Assembly (NCBI RefSeq): GCF_004295685.1
Contig: NZ_AP019368.1
Coordinates: 986,001-1,050,000 of the forward strand
DNA length: 64,000 bases
Reading direction: 5' to 3'
Origin: Fluviispira sanaruensis
GTDB lineage: Bacteria > Bdellovibrionota_B > Oligoflexia > Silvanigrellales > Silvanigrellaceae
A program made the translations under genes and the position numbers. Each line of letters begins with the position of its first letter. Within the stretch, counting starts at the first letter, position 1. Below are positions 43,801 to 51,508 of the stretch, one piece after another. Under the pieces are notes generated by a model, which made no database searches, was not told where the DNA came from, and worked only from the letters and a program-made list of their open reading frames with translations.

Positions 43801-44759
43801 TTTATAAATGAATTTTCACTTAAGATAAAATGAAAATTAATCATCGAAGATTCATTGATATTAAAGTTTCTATAGAAAAAATCACAGTAGTTTTTAGAAA
43901 ACGAAATAAGAGCAGTTTTTAGCTGGAAGAAATATAGAATTATTTGACTTTGTGATTCATTATCAGATTTTTGTAAAAAATGCTGCATTTGTGATTCTAA
44001 AGAATTTACGCAACTATCAATACTATTTTTAATTTCCCGGCTTAATTTTTCGGTTCTAGGGGAGGACTTATGGTAGAAACCAAAGTTATAATGAATACTT
44101 TCATTGTTATCATCTTTTAGTAGATTCAATGGAGGCGGATTTTTAATTTCTGATTTATCAATAAAAAAGATTGGAACTCTTGCGTCCAATGTTTTGCATA
44201 TTTTTTTGACAATGAGTGAATAATAGAAGGCTTCTTGTTTGTAATCTAAATTAAGATTATTTGTATTGGAAAATGTCTCACTTCCTGGGTAAAGTATGAC
44301 GCCATCTATAAGTTTATTCTTTCTAATTTTCATTATGTTATACAAGGTAAAACGTAGTCTTCTACTCAATTGTATTTGATCTGCATTATCGCAAACTAAA
44401 AGATTTTCATGAATAAAAATTAAAATGGAATCATCAATTTCAATTTTCTCAAAAGGCTTTTTAGAGTCCGCAAAAGATACTTCAAAAGAGGTTTTTTTAT
44501 TTAAATTTTTTAAGTTATTTAATTCTGCAAAAATTTCGCTTGAATTTTTGCTAATAATAAAAATAACATTCTTTTTTTGTAATACATTTTTGTTTTCATA
44601 AAACCAGTACCGGTCAAAAAGAAATTGTTTAAAAAATTCATTTTTAATAAAAACTGATATATCAGGATTCCAAATGCGAAAAAGCGCAATGCAGGAAAAG
44701 AATAATAAAATAATGCAAATTATGATATATATCATTACAAAAATCATAGAAGAGTCCAT
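40869..44759 (-). CDS. tssM: T6SS membrane complex protein TssM (IcmF-like), no Walker A
   Basis: A 1296-residue inner-membrane protein of the T6SS trans-envelope complex. There is an N-terminal membrane helix pair (only one strong one, 5-30) and a further helix near 360-380 (AFGALTLCSTAFICYSLIS), then a large periplasmic region ending with IcmF-type elements such as WSMQSGSQMIGSRQGN. The region where many TssM have a GxxGxGKT nucleotide-binding loop reads KKNVIFIISKNSSEIFAELN, so no Walker A is present. Length is usual. It directly abuts tssL and precedes vgrG. Confidence 0.85.
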   Translation of the reverse strand: MDSSMIFVMIYIIICIILLFFSCIALFRIWNPDISVFIKNEFFKQFLFDRYWFYENKNVLQKKNVIFIISKNSSEIFAELNNLKNLNKKTSFEVSFADSKKPFEKIEIDDSILIFIHENLLVCDNADQIQLSRRLRFTLYNIMKIRKNKLIDGVILYPGSETFSNTNNLNLDYKQEAFYYSLIVKKICKTLDARVPIFFIDKSEIKNPPPLNLLKDDNNESIHYNFGFYHKSSPRTEKLSREIKNSIDSCVNSLESQMQHFLQKSDNESQSQIILYFFQLKTALISFSKNYCDFFYRNFNINESSMINFHFILSENSFINENNTPTLNMFEYISKYLKGNSDFSNHCIQNKIYKNYAFGALTLCSTAFICYSLISSQEFLHNKVNFYLKNYTNLDNFISEYSNISKQIENLDELKIQSCDLINTANYLNQVSFNYPLNFPSWNSNLNEILDKKFDTKFTSFYSNFIIQNFNSKINDYLVTNKKNISATEDTSTILSQINKFVDENEKITEIYLNILSNEQGKTTDGLSFAAQFLFGIDCLKPRQNISLFQSLDRSKVIDQVNIDYNFFKRQSQNILNEYIQNYFNTIIKNNDIYVAVNKINIDLMQIKNIKKSEIIAFSKTFITDVNNLQSAILKGQIDFQSLNSFFGNNFYNMYKEIEENPTFGKEIFENINSIAEEQFKLTKNKVASFTPLGNNFPLILIKDNTFSVNPSLLKLSDSLEKMFQAYDTTNQSNLIPQTKAFSSDLKSINNNLPTNALWSIDNIQNLLQRGLIFNTASEQINKTQYPKELSDIFSFIEEELNHIFWNQQLPASMQIYDLSNKENNNSEQFTDPYIQNIQLSIPVLKAISNLLVKYEQNDINIYLSEIVRQQIDRQLNKNNDLLNSSAFFSPIYPDFNWWDGESSPAYKAFSVTSDEDLKLYLSIQLDSLKKFFNKNINPILQAKNLFFTSSNKYFGNEKLSENFSILQNSLDSSAKGTAFETLKGFLINSVLPLRTSNCSDFIAKDFDTISKKDFFSKKQNNLYHSLADRCQKLLINQAFTNFDRFADNYNSAISGEFPFADNKTSADSASLEDINFIFSLYAQLKKQDLPILQKYSTLYKNRLDIQKFVKYMDSLQSFFAIQYDKEGNPIPVTWNVTLEFRTNSANEVLGNQIIDWSMQSGSQMIGSRQGNITNGNFSWTYLQPLQFSISLAQGSKYSLQKYSSDKNLFISNNSAYFTIRNRWSLLKFIEDYADCNKSHYCNKNDLKFEIPLNDKKSIRFYISLFLKNKKGTRINFPKFPKTAPYLLKKAVQKGT

Positions 44760-45533
44760 CTAAAAATTTGTTAGAAAATTTATGCTTTTAGCAATTAAAC
44801 CTGTGTTGCTAAACCAGATATAGCAAGATCCAATTATAAAAGTAGTTATGAGAATAAAATTTACTAAAAGCAATGAATAAGATATTTTTCTTTGCTTTAT
44901 ATTTTCATCGATATTAGATTTGATAAGTAATGACGATTGAGGAATAATTCCATCAATATTGTATTTTATTTCAATTTTATTTTCACTATAAAACTGATAT
45001 AGTAAAGTTTTAGTTTGATCGATATTGAATTGAGACTCATATGAATGATATTTGCCTCTGAAACCTGAGCTGAGGCATAAATAATAACAATAGGCAAGTT
45101 CTCTATATTTATAATCCCTATTTATGATAATATTTTTGCAGTTATCAAAAAAAACATCACCTGCGACTCGGCTTTGAAATACTTTTTTTTCTAGAGATTC
45201 GTTTTGCCAATAAATACGTCCAGGCCAGTTTTTTGTTATAAGTTTTTCATCAATAAAGGCTATGAGCATATATTGTAATGATTTTAGAACAGAATTGTCA
45301 TAGTTTTTGTTTTTTTTCAATGTATCTATTTTATTTCCAATATATTCAATCAAATCATTAGATATTTTTATTGTATTTTCTTCGTCAAAACTAAATAACT
45401 TTTCATCATTTTTCTCTGTTAAATTATTTTTATTCTCTATTGCATTATCTATGTCGCACAGAAGATTTTGTATTTTAAAAATGCATTCTTGAGTAAATAA
45501 AATAGGACATTCATAATTATTTGATATCATCAT
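44760..45533 (-). CDS. tssL: T6SS membrane complex protein TssL (DotU-like)
   Basis: A 257-residue protein with a cytoplasmic DotU domain (LQYMLIAFIDEKLITKNWPG, IYWQNESLEKKVFQSRVAGD, ELAYCYYLCLSSGFRGKY) and one membrane helix near the C-terminus (about 222-245). No OmpA-type peptidoglycan-binding domain follows, so anchoring must come from elsewhere. Overlaps tssK by four bases and abuts tssM. Confidence 0.93.
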   Translation of the reverse strand: MMISNNYECPILFTQECIFKIQNLLCDIDNAIENKNNLTEKNDEKLFSFDEENTIKISNDLIEYIGNKIDTLKKNKNYDNSVLKSLQYMLIAFIDEKLITKNWPGRIYWQNESLEKKVFQSRVAGDVFFDNCKNIIINRDYKYRELAYCYYLCLSSGFRGKYHSYESQFNIDQTKTLLYQFYSENKIEIKYNIDGIIPQSSLLIKSNIDENIKQRKISYSLLLVNFILITTFIIGSCYIWFSNTGLIAKSINFLTNF

Positions 45534-46882
45534 GATTTCTTCCTTGAGTAGAGGAGAATTTCATCTGGAGAAAAATCGCTGTTTTCATTGATGCTGGGTG
45601 CTATTATTATACTAATTTTTTCTTTCACTGCAGCTTCAAATTTGACTCTTACCAAATAGATATTTTTTTGAGGTATTAAATTTTCGTATTTTTCAATTAG
45701 AGTTCTATGCATACCTAGAACTCTACGTTCGAGAATAACTTCAAAATTTTCCTCGTCACATATAATTGCGGATTTTATCCAACTTAAGAAATTTATTTGT
45801 GAAATGTCAGAATTCTTTTTGAAACCAAGAAGGAAATGTGTTGAATCATTGACTCCAAGATTGCCTTTATGCACATGAATCGAATATTTATTATCTATTT
45901 TGACAGCTTTTGATATGGTAAAATCTGTTGGAATTTCTTTTTCTAAATATTCATTTAAAATGGCTCTTAACTTTTGAAAACAAGATAAATTGTCATAGTG
46001 ATTATACTCGATCAATGGTGCTGGCATCTCATAAATTTCATTTGATAGTATATTGGAAACAACTGAATATGTTTCTAAATATAAAATAAAAGGATGGAGT
46101 TGTTCTGAATGGATACATGCCTCTAAGCGAGGTAAGCTTGATTTCATGCATTTTAAAGTTTCGATGCGATCGAGAAGCTCTGTATTTTCTTTCATCATGC
46201 TAAATTTTTGCAAAGTTTCAATAATATCTTGAATTTTATATCTAAGAGTCATACAAATAGAATGACAAATCTTCCAAACTGGCGATTCTCGATTTATTTT
46301 CGTAGAGGGGTGCGAAAATTCTCTTGTTTTATAAATACTATTTTCATGATAAATTTTAAATAATGGCAAAGATATATAGTGAGGTGTGAGCTCATGCTCA
46401 AATAATAGTGAAATATTGGGACGGACTCTCGGAATAGGTATTTCATCTTCTCCCGTATTTTCATCGAAAGCTATATTGTCGACATTTGCAACTTTATATC
46501 GTGAATAAGTATTATTTAGAATGCTATTTTTATTTTGAATACGTGGTATACTTAAATAAAGTGTGAGTGTTTTATTTTCTAAAATATCTTTATATTTGCT
46601 TAGATCGATTTGAGCTTGAACGGAATCATAGATAGAATTATAATAATACTCTAAACCATCTTGAAATATGCATTCTAATTCTTCAATTTTAAATAACCCC
46701 GATGCAAATGCAGTTTGATCAATTTTAAAAGTTTTTATCCCGAAATGATAAGGTGAAGATTCATAGTTATGATATCGAATGATGTTTTCACAACGTTTAA
46801 ATGCTTGTTGAAAGTGTTGAGGAGATAATAACATTCCGTCATGCCACATGATTTGATCGGGGATATATTTTAAGCTTGGCAT
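45530..46882 (-). CDS. tssK: T6SS baseplate-membrane connector TssK
   Basis: A 450-residue cytoplasmic protein joining baseplate to membrane complex. The N-terminal IMWHDGMLLSPQHFQQAFKR is diagnostic of TssK (VasE), with HDNSTHFLLGFKK-like NDSTHFLLGFKKNSDISQIN and VKFEAAVKEKISIIIAPS later. Length normal. Between the beta-rich protein gene and tssL. Confidence 0.94.
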   Translation of the reverse strand: MPSLKYIPDQIMWHDGMLLSPQHFQQAFKRCENIIRYHNYESSPYHFGIKTFKIDQTAFASGLFKIEELECIFQDGLEYYYNSIYDSVQAQIDLSKYKDILENKTLTLYLSIPRIQNKNSILNNTYSRYKVANVDNIAFDENTGEDEIPIPRVRPNISLLFEHELTPHYISLPLFKIYHENSIYKTREFSHPSTKINRESPVWKICHSICMTLRYKIQDIIETLQKFSMMKENTELLDRIETLKCMKSSLPRLEACIHSEQLHPFILYLETYSVVSNILSNEIYEMPAPLIEYNHYDNLSCFQKLRAILNEYLEKEIPTDFTISKAVKIDNKYSIHVHKGNLGVNDSTHFLLGFKKNSDISQINFLSWIKSAIICDEENFEVILERRVLGMHRTLIEKYENLIPQKNIYLVRVKFEAAVKEKISIIIAPSINENSDFSPDEILLYSRKKS

Positions 46883-46894
46883 TGTTATTCCTTA

Positions 46895-47482
46895 TTATCT
46901 AAAGTTCAATGAAATTGATATATGAGCTTCTGCTCCGGAAACTTGATCTCGTAAAGAGTCAGAGTCATTTGAAAATAAAAATTGATAGGCTGTACCAAGC
47001 GAAAAATTTAGATTTTGCAAAACATTTATTTCAAGATCAAGAGAGGGTTTAAGAGTAAAAAATTTTAAACTCTCGGGAACAGCTGATGCTCCATTGATTT
47101 GCTTGCCATAAGCTTCACCTGCTCCGCCAAATAATTTTATTTTTGGATGAAAGATGGAACTAGCATAGGGAATATAAGCAAAAGAATTACCGCAATACCA
47201 AAAGTTACTTATTTCTGAAGCAGAGCCATCTTTATTATTAAGTTTGAATTTCTGTGCTGCATAATTACAAGAGAATGCTGTTTGAAAGGAATGGTTAAGG
47301 TCGAGGCCAATTTCAGTGTTTAATGGGAAGAAATATTGGTCATTTATTTTTTTTATAGCGACTTCTTGATTGATAAAAATATCAATATTATCAGTCTCTC
47401 TTTTTTGCTTGGCATCTGAAACTAAATTTTGTTGTATATATATATTATTTTCTTGAGGAGTTTGATAAGCATCGATATACAT
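46895..47482 (-). CDS. beta-rich outer-membrane-like protein without signal peptide, in frame after a stop
   Basis: A 195-residue protein composed of alternating hydrophobic strands, with Gly-rich turns and a final strand ISISLNFR that looks like an outer-membrane barrel C-terminal signal. It has no signal peptide. Its ATG immediately follows the TAA of the upstream TssJ-like gene in the same reading frame, with GGAG before that stop. It may be a re-initiated second gene or the C-terminal half of one protein split by a stop codon. As a separate protein its route to the outer membrane is unclear. I know no named T6SS family for it. Confidence 0.6.
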   Translation of the reverse strand: MYIDAYQTPQENNIYIQQNLVSDAKQKRETDNIDIFINQEVAIKKINDQYFFPLNTEIGLDLNHSFQTAFSCNYAAQKFKLNNKDGSASEISNFWYCGNSFAYIPYASSIFHPKIKLFGGAGEAYGKQINGASAVPESLKFFTLKPSLDLEINVLQNLNFSLGTAYQFLFSNDSDSLRDQVSGAEAHISISLNFR

Positions 47483-48163
47483 TTATTTCTCCAAATTTTG
47501 TTTAAAATCAAAGCCATTGTAAAAGAAATTGAGATTGAGATTTTCATATGGATTTATATAGGGTGGATATGTATCTAAGTTATTTTGTAAGCGAGTAAAT
47601 AAAAGTCCACCAACAGCACTGCTTTTTACTTTCATAAAATACTGAGAATAAAGAGTTTCAGGGGTCAGCTCAAGGCGTGCAATTGCAATATCAGGGGATT
47701 CTCGTAAATTTTTTATCTCGGGAGAATTGCTAAACCATTGTCGCATGCTTAATGAAGCAATTTTTGCGTACAGCTCAGGTTTATAAATAATGATGAGTTC
47801 AGTTAGAATTGCAGTATTTTCGTTAGAATCCTTTTGGATTTGAATTTGCACACCAATGGTGCGTCCAAAAAAACGATCGAGCAAACTTCCAGGTTTTGGT
47901 GGAATTTTACTCTCTTGTGGTACATCGATTTGTGCTGCGGGAGTGCTTTTGCTCTTTTCGAGGTTAACATCTGAGAGTTTTTGGGCATTTTCTTTTAAGG
48001 TGCTTATATTATCAAGATTTGAGTTTAAATTTTGAATAGCGCTCTCTTCTTGAGCGATTATTGCTGAATTGACTAAAATTGAAAATGAAAAATATGATAA
48101 AATTGAAAGAAATTTTAAGAAATTTTTATTAGAGGAATAGAAAAAGCTCAAGGGATTCTCCAT
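47483..48163 (-). CDS. exported TssJ-like T6SS protein
   Basis: A 226-residue protein with an N-terminal signal sequence (about 15-37, FLSILSYFSFSILVNSAIIAQ) but no lipobox Cys, a charged linker (to about 95), and a beta-rich domain (GRTIGVQIQIQKDSNENTAI, YAKIASLSMRQWFSNSPEI, ARLELTPETLYSQYFMKV). Position first in the tssK-tssL-tssM operon and topology suggest the TssJ role, the outer-membrane part of the membrane complex. However, TssJ is normally a lipoprotein; here the adjoining barrel-like reading frame may provide the anchor. The match is by layout more than sequence. Confidence 0.5.
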   Translation of the reverse strand: MENPLSFFYSSNKNFLKFLSILSYFSFSILVNSAIIAQEESAIQNLNSNLDNISTLKENAQKLSDVNLEKSKSTPAAQIDVPQESKIPPKPGSLLDRFFGRTIGVQIQIQKDSNENTAILTELIIIYKPELYAKIASLSMRQWFSNSPEIKNLRESPDIAIARLELTPETLYSQYFMKVKSSAVGGLLFTRLQNNLDTYPPYINPYENLNLNFFYNGFDFKQNLEK

Positions 48164-48230
48164 AAATTTCTAAGTAAATTCAGTTGTGTAGAAAAATTGC
48201 TGTAATTTGTATGCTTATTTTCTAAGGATA

Positions 48231-48245
48231 GCATACCTCTTTCCA
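48231..48245 (-). promoter_or_regulatory. sigma-54-like promoter of the minus-strand T6SS operon
   Basis: Read on the minus strand: TGGAAA, five bases GAGGT, then ATGCT, giving the invariant GG and GC with the required ten-base spacing, about 68 bases before the first gene. Weaker than the plus-strand element but pairs with it: both T6SS operons then answer to the same sigma factor. Confidence 0.5.
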
Positions 48246-48859
48246 GCAAGGTTATATTTTATTTATCATTTTATCAAGAGAGATTATTTTGCTTACCAAA
48301 AAATAAATGTTTTTGATCGTTTGCTATTGCCGCTTATACCTGGGTTAAATATTCTTTGTAAAAGCAAGTTTTATGTTTCGAGTTTTGCGGTTTGTTGCTT
48401 TTTAGAATTATTATAAAATACTATAAATTATTCGATACTTCTGTTTTTGGCTTCTAATAAATTAATTATTGTTATTTTTTAAAAATAAAGATATCAAATG
48501 ACCCTTTTGCCCTACTTTTATCTAATATTGCAGATTAGGTATTGGCAGAAAACATGAATTTCTCTCTTTACTCTTACTTTGCATGCAGTTATATTCCTCT
48601 ATAAATGTGCTTTGCTGCAAGAAAGCTCATTTATTTTTGTCTTTCGTAAAAGTTTTATTTAACCTTAATGGCAAAATTTATCTTATTTATCCAAAATTAT
48701 CAGTTACTTATTGAAATGTAAAAATAGGATTGGCGAAAAGATATAAAATGTATATATTTAAAAAACTCTGATGAAGGGTTTGTTTTGTGTTAATTTTTTG
48801 TATTTATTCCATACAAATTCTTACCTAGTAACTCCAACTCTGCTTTCAGTGCTACAAAA
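48246..48859. other. intergenic region between the T6SS and its regulator
   Basis: About 610 AT-rich bases with no gene I can support. One small inverted repeat, CTAAT/ATTAG (48522-48538), surrounds ATTGCAG. It presumably holds the regulator's own promoter and may hold activator sites. Confidence 0.45.
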
Positions 48860-50413
48860 ATGCTAAACAGTAAATCCAATAAGAAGAAAAATCTTACAGA
48901 AAGTACTGTAATCGAAAAATTTAATGGTGATAACTCTATGAAATTTGAAGAGCTAAGTATACTTATTGTTGAAGATTGCCATGAAGAATTAAAGAAATAT
49001 ATATTACTAGCTCAAAATTGTGGGCTGATAGCTTATGGAGCATCGACTTTCGCAGATGCAAAGCAGATGCTTACCTTTCAAAATTTTGATTTTTTGTTGA
49101 CTGAAGTTCATTTAACCAAAGAAACGCAAGGCGTTTACAATGAACTTGGTTTCGAAATCATCCAATTTGCCTTAGTCAATCAGCCTCAGCTCACAGTCCT
49201 GACTATGTCTCAAAATATGGATCGAGCCATCTTTGAGAAAGCATTTGCGCTTGGAACAACCCATTTTTTACGTAAGCCAATCACAAGTGCCGACGAGATT
49301 GGTATTTATATTAAATCAGCTGCACAGAAAAAACTTTCATTGCAAAGTGAAGACACCCTTGAAGTCGCTTTGAATCATTATTTAAATGATAATTTATATA
49401 AAATTTATAAGAATGGGGTTATAATTTCTTCTAAACACGATAAGTTTTTAAGCGGTGTGGCGAAGAACAAAAAAATACCTCTTGTTTTATTTGGCGAAAC
49501 AGGGACCGGAAAGGAAGAATTCGCAAAAATATTACATAAAAAAAGAGTTGAACTGGAAGGTATGATTCCATTTGTCACAGTCAATTGTCCCCTCTTAGAC
49601 AATGATCTTACAAATTCTTTGCTTTTTGGGCATAAAAAAGGGGCATTTACTGGGGCAAACGAAACTACCAATGGATATGTTGCAGCAGCAAATAATGGTA
49701 TCTTATTTTTAGACGAAGTGCAGAGTCTCGATATTCCAACTCAACGTAAACTTTTAAGAGTATTAAACGACGGAAGTTATAGCAGAGTTGGGGATATGCG
49801 CATCATTCACTCGTATTTTCAGTTGATTGTTGCTACGACAAAGGATCTGGACGAAGAGGTTGAAGCAGGTAGAATGCTTGCGGACTTTAAATACAGAATC
49901 AGTGGAGCAGAGTTGACCCTTGACCCTTTACGCAATCGTTTAGATGATTTAATATTATTTATAGCGATGTTTTTTAAGCAGGAAGCGATAAGCATTCAAG
50001 ATGAGTTGCTTAAAGAAATAGCTTTTAAATGTCGAAAATGCTATTGGAAAGGTAATATTAGACAACTCTTTAGAACCCTCCAACGCATGCTAATCAACTC
50101 TCAATTGCACGAAGAGGATTTAAATATTCATCATTTGCAATTGCCCAATGAGAATATTGAAAAAGCAAAAGAAAATGAAATAAAAATCAACACAGATTCT
50201 TCGCTTGAAAATACTCAGTGTGAAATGCAATTATTAAATTCATTACAGCACGCCTTTCAAACAGATCATGCTCTCAATGATCTCCTTGATGAGATTGAAA
50301 AACAAATTCTGATAAATGCTATCAATAGACACAACAGTATTGCAAAAGCGCATACAGGTCTTGGCATAAGTCGGAATGCGATCGATGCAAAAAGAAAGAA
50401 ATATAAAATTTAA
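48860..50413 (+). CDS. sigma-54-dependent response regulator with Glu at the phosphorylation site
   Basis: A 517-residue enhancer-binding protein: receiver (about 33-150), AAA+ domain (about 185-425) and Fis-type helix-turn-helix (about 485-517, HNSIAKAHTGLGISRNAIDA). Walker A GETGTGKE and the sigma-54-contacting GAFTGA are intact. In the receiver the acidic pair is E38-D39 and the switch Lys is in FLRKPI. The acceptor Asp is replaced by Glu82 (LLTEVHL), a change that often mimics phosphorylation. It lies beside the T6SS and probably activates both tss promoters, as VasH does. The true start may be the ATG at 48938, which has a better ribosome site (GGTG). Confidence 0.88.
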   Translation: MLNSKSNKKKNLTESTVIEKFNGDNSMKFEELSILIVEDCHEELKKYILLAQNCGLIAYGASTFADAKQMLTFQNFDFLLTEVHLTKETQGVYNELGFEIIQFALVNQPQLTVLTMSQNMDRAIFEKAFALGTTHFLRKPITSADEIGIYIKSAAQKKLSLQSEDTLEVALNHYLNDNLYKIYKNGVIISSKHDKFLSGVAKNKKIPLVLFGETGTGKEEFAKILHKKRVELEGMIPFVTVNCPLLDNDLTNSLLFGHKKGAFTGANETTNGYVAAANNGILFLDEVQSLDIPTQRKLLRVLNDGSYSRVGDMRIIHSYFQLIVATTKDLDEEVEAGRMLADFKYRISGAELTLDPLRNRLDDLILFIAMFFKQEAISIQDELLKEIAFKCRKCYWKGNIRQLFRTLQRMLINSQLHEEDLNIHHLQLPNENIEKAKENEIKINTDSSLENTQCEMQLLNSLQHAFQTDHALNDLLDEIEKQILINAINRHNSIAKAHTGLGISRNAIDAKRKKYKI

Positions 50414-50533
50414 ATTTTACCAGAATATTCTATTTTGAATTTGACCTAGACAATTGCAATTGAATCGTTTTCAGGTGTATCTCTCTGTTTGGCGCTGTCA
50501 ATGCAGCAATCCTGAAATAAAGGAGAGAATTCT

Positions 50534-51505
50534 ATGCAAAGTGAACTTTCATTAAGAAGCAAAAGGTTTTTAGATCAAAATCCGATTGTGCCTTTTCATG
50601 AACTCAAAAAGAATAAATTATGTGATTTGCAAAAAACGGATCCTTTGTGGAAAATGGCAAAAAATGGCAATGATGATTCGGTTTTTTCTGAAAATTTATT
50701 AACTACTTTGCTATATGTAAGAAATATTTGTAAGAATTTATTTAATGAAATTGAAGGGGTTGAGGCTTGTACTGCGACAAATTGGTCAGCGTATGAGCAC
50801 AATCCTGAAAGGAAATTAGAAGGGGGAGGCACGATGACTGTGATTCGCGCCGAAACCCTTGAAAAATCTGCAGTGAATATGAGCTGTGTCTGGGGACCTC
50901 AATATCCCGCACTAGAAGGGGAAAATGCAGGTAAGCCTTTTTCAGCCGCCGGTGTCTCTTTAATTTCGCACCCGCGTAACCCTTTTGCCCCAATTATGCA
51001 TTTAAACGTTCGTTGTATACAAGTAAAAGACAATGATAAAGTCACAACTTGGATAGGTGGTGGAGCCGATCTCACACCCATGATTCCATTTGAAGAAGAT
51101 ACAGTCTTATTTCATGAAAGTATGAAAACGGTCTGTGAACGAAATTCAAAAATTGCAGATTATAAAAAATTTAAAAAATGGGCAGACGACTATTTTTATA
51201 TTCCCCATCGAAAAGAGTCTCGCGGTGTTGGAGGAATATTTTTTGATTTTATTAAGATAGAAGATGAGCAAGATTTATCCCTTTTACTTGATGTTGGACA
51301 ATTCGCTGCTCATGCTTATACAGAAATTTTAGCGCGTAGGATTGCAATGTCATACGATAAAGTACTTGAAGAAAAGCATCTTTATTGGCGCGGGCGCTAT
51401 GCTGAATTTAACTTGGTTTATGATCGTGGCACACGCTTTGGTTTAATGACGGGTGGTAATCACGAAGCGATTTTTTGTTCCTTACCTCCAAGAGTAAAAT
51501 GGTGA
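50534..51505 (+). CDS. hemF: oxygen-dependent coproporphyrinogen III oxidase
   Basis: A 323-residue cytoplasmic enzyme of heme synthesis converting coproporphyrinogen III to protoporphyrinogen IX with O2. Conserved stretches include EGGGTMTVIRAETLEKSAVN, HPRNPFAPIMHLNVRC, GGGADLTPMIPFEED and RGVGGIFFDF, and the end YAEFNLVYDRGTRFGLMTGG. GGAGAG precedes the ATG at 50534. It leads an apparent operon with the cytochrome c maturation genes three bases downstream, coupling heme supply to heme attachment. Confidence 0.97.
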   Translation: MQSELSLRSKRFLDQNPIVPFHELKKNKLCDLQKTDPLWKMAKNGNDDSVFSENLLTTLLYVRNICKNLFNEIEGVEACTATNWSAYEHNPERKLEGGGTMTVIRAETLEKSAVNMSCVWGPQYPALEGENAGKPFSAAGVSLISHPRNPFAPIMHLNVRCIQVKDNDKVTTWIGGGADLTPMIPFEEDTVLFHESMKTVCERNSKIADYKKFKKWADDYFYIPHRKESRGVGGIFFDFIKIEDEQDLSLLLDVGQFAAHAYTEILARRIAMSYDKVLEEKHLYWRGRYAEFNLVYDRGTRFGLMTGGNHEAIFCSLPPRVKW

Positions 51506-51508
51506 AAC

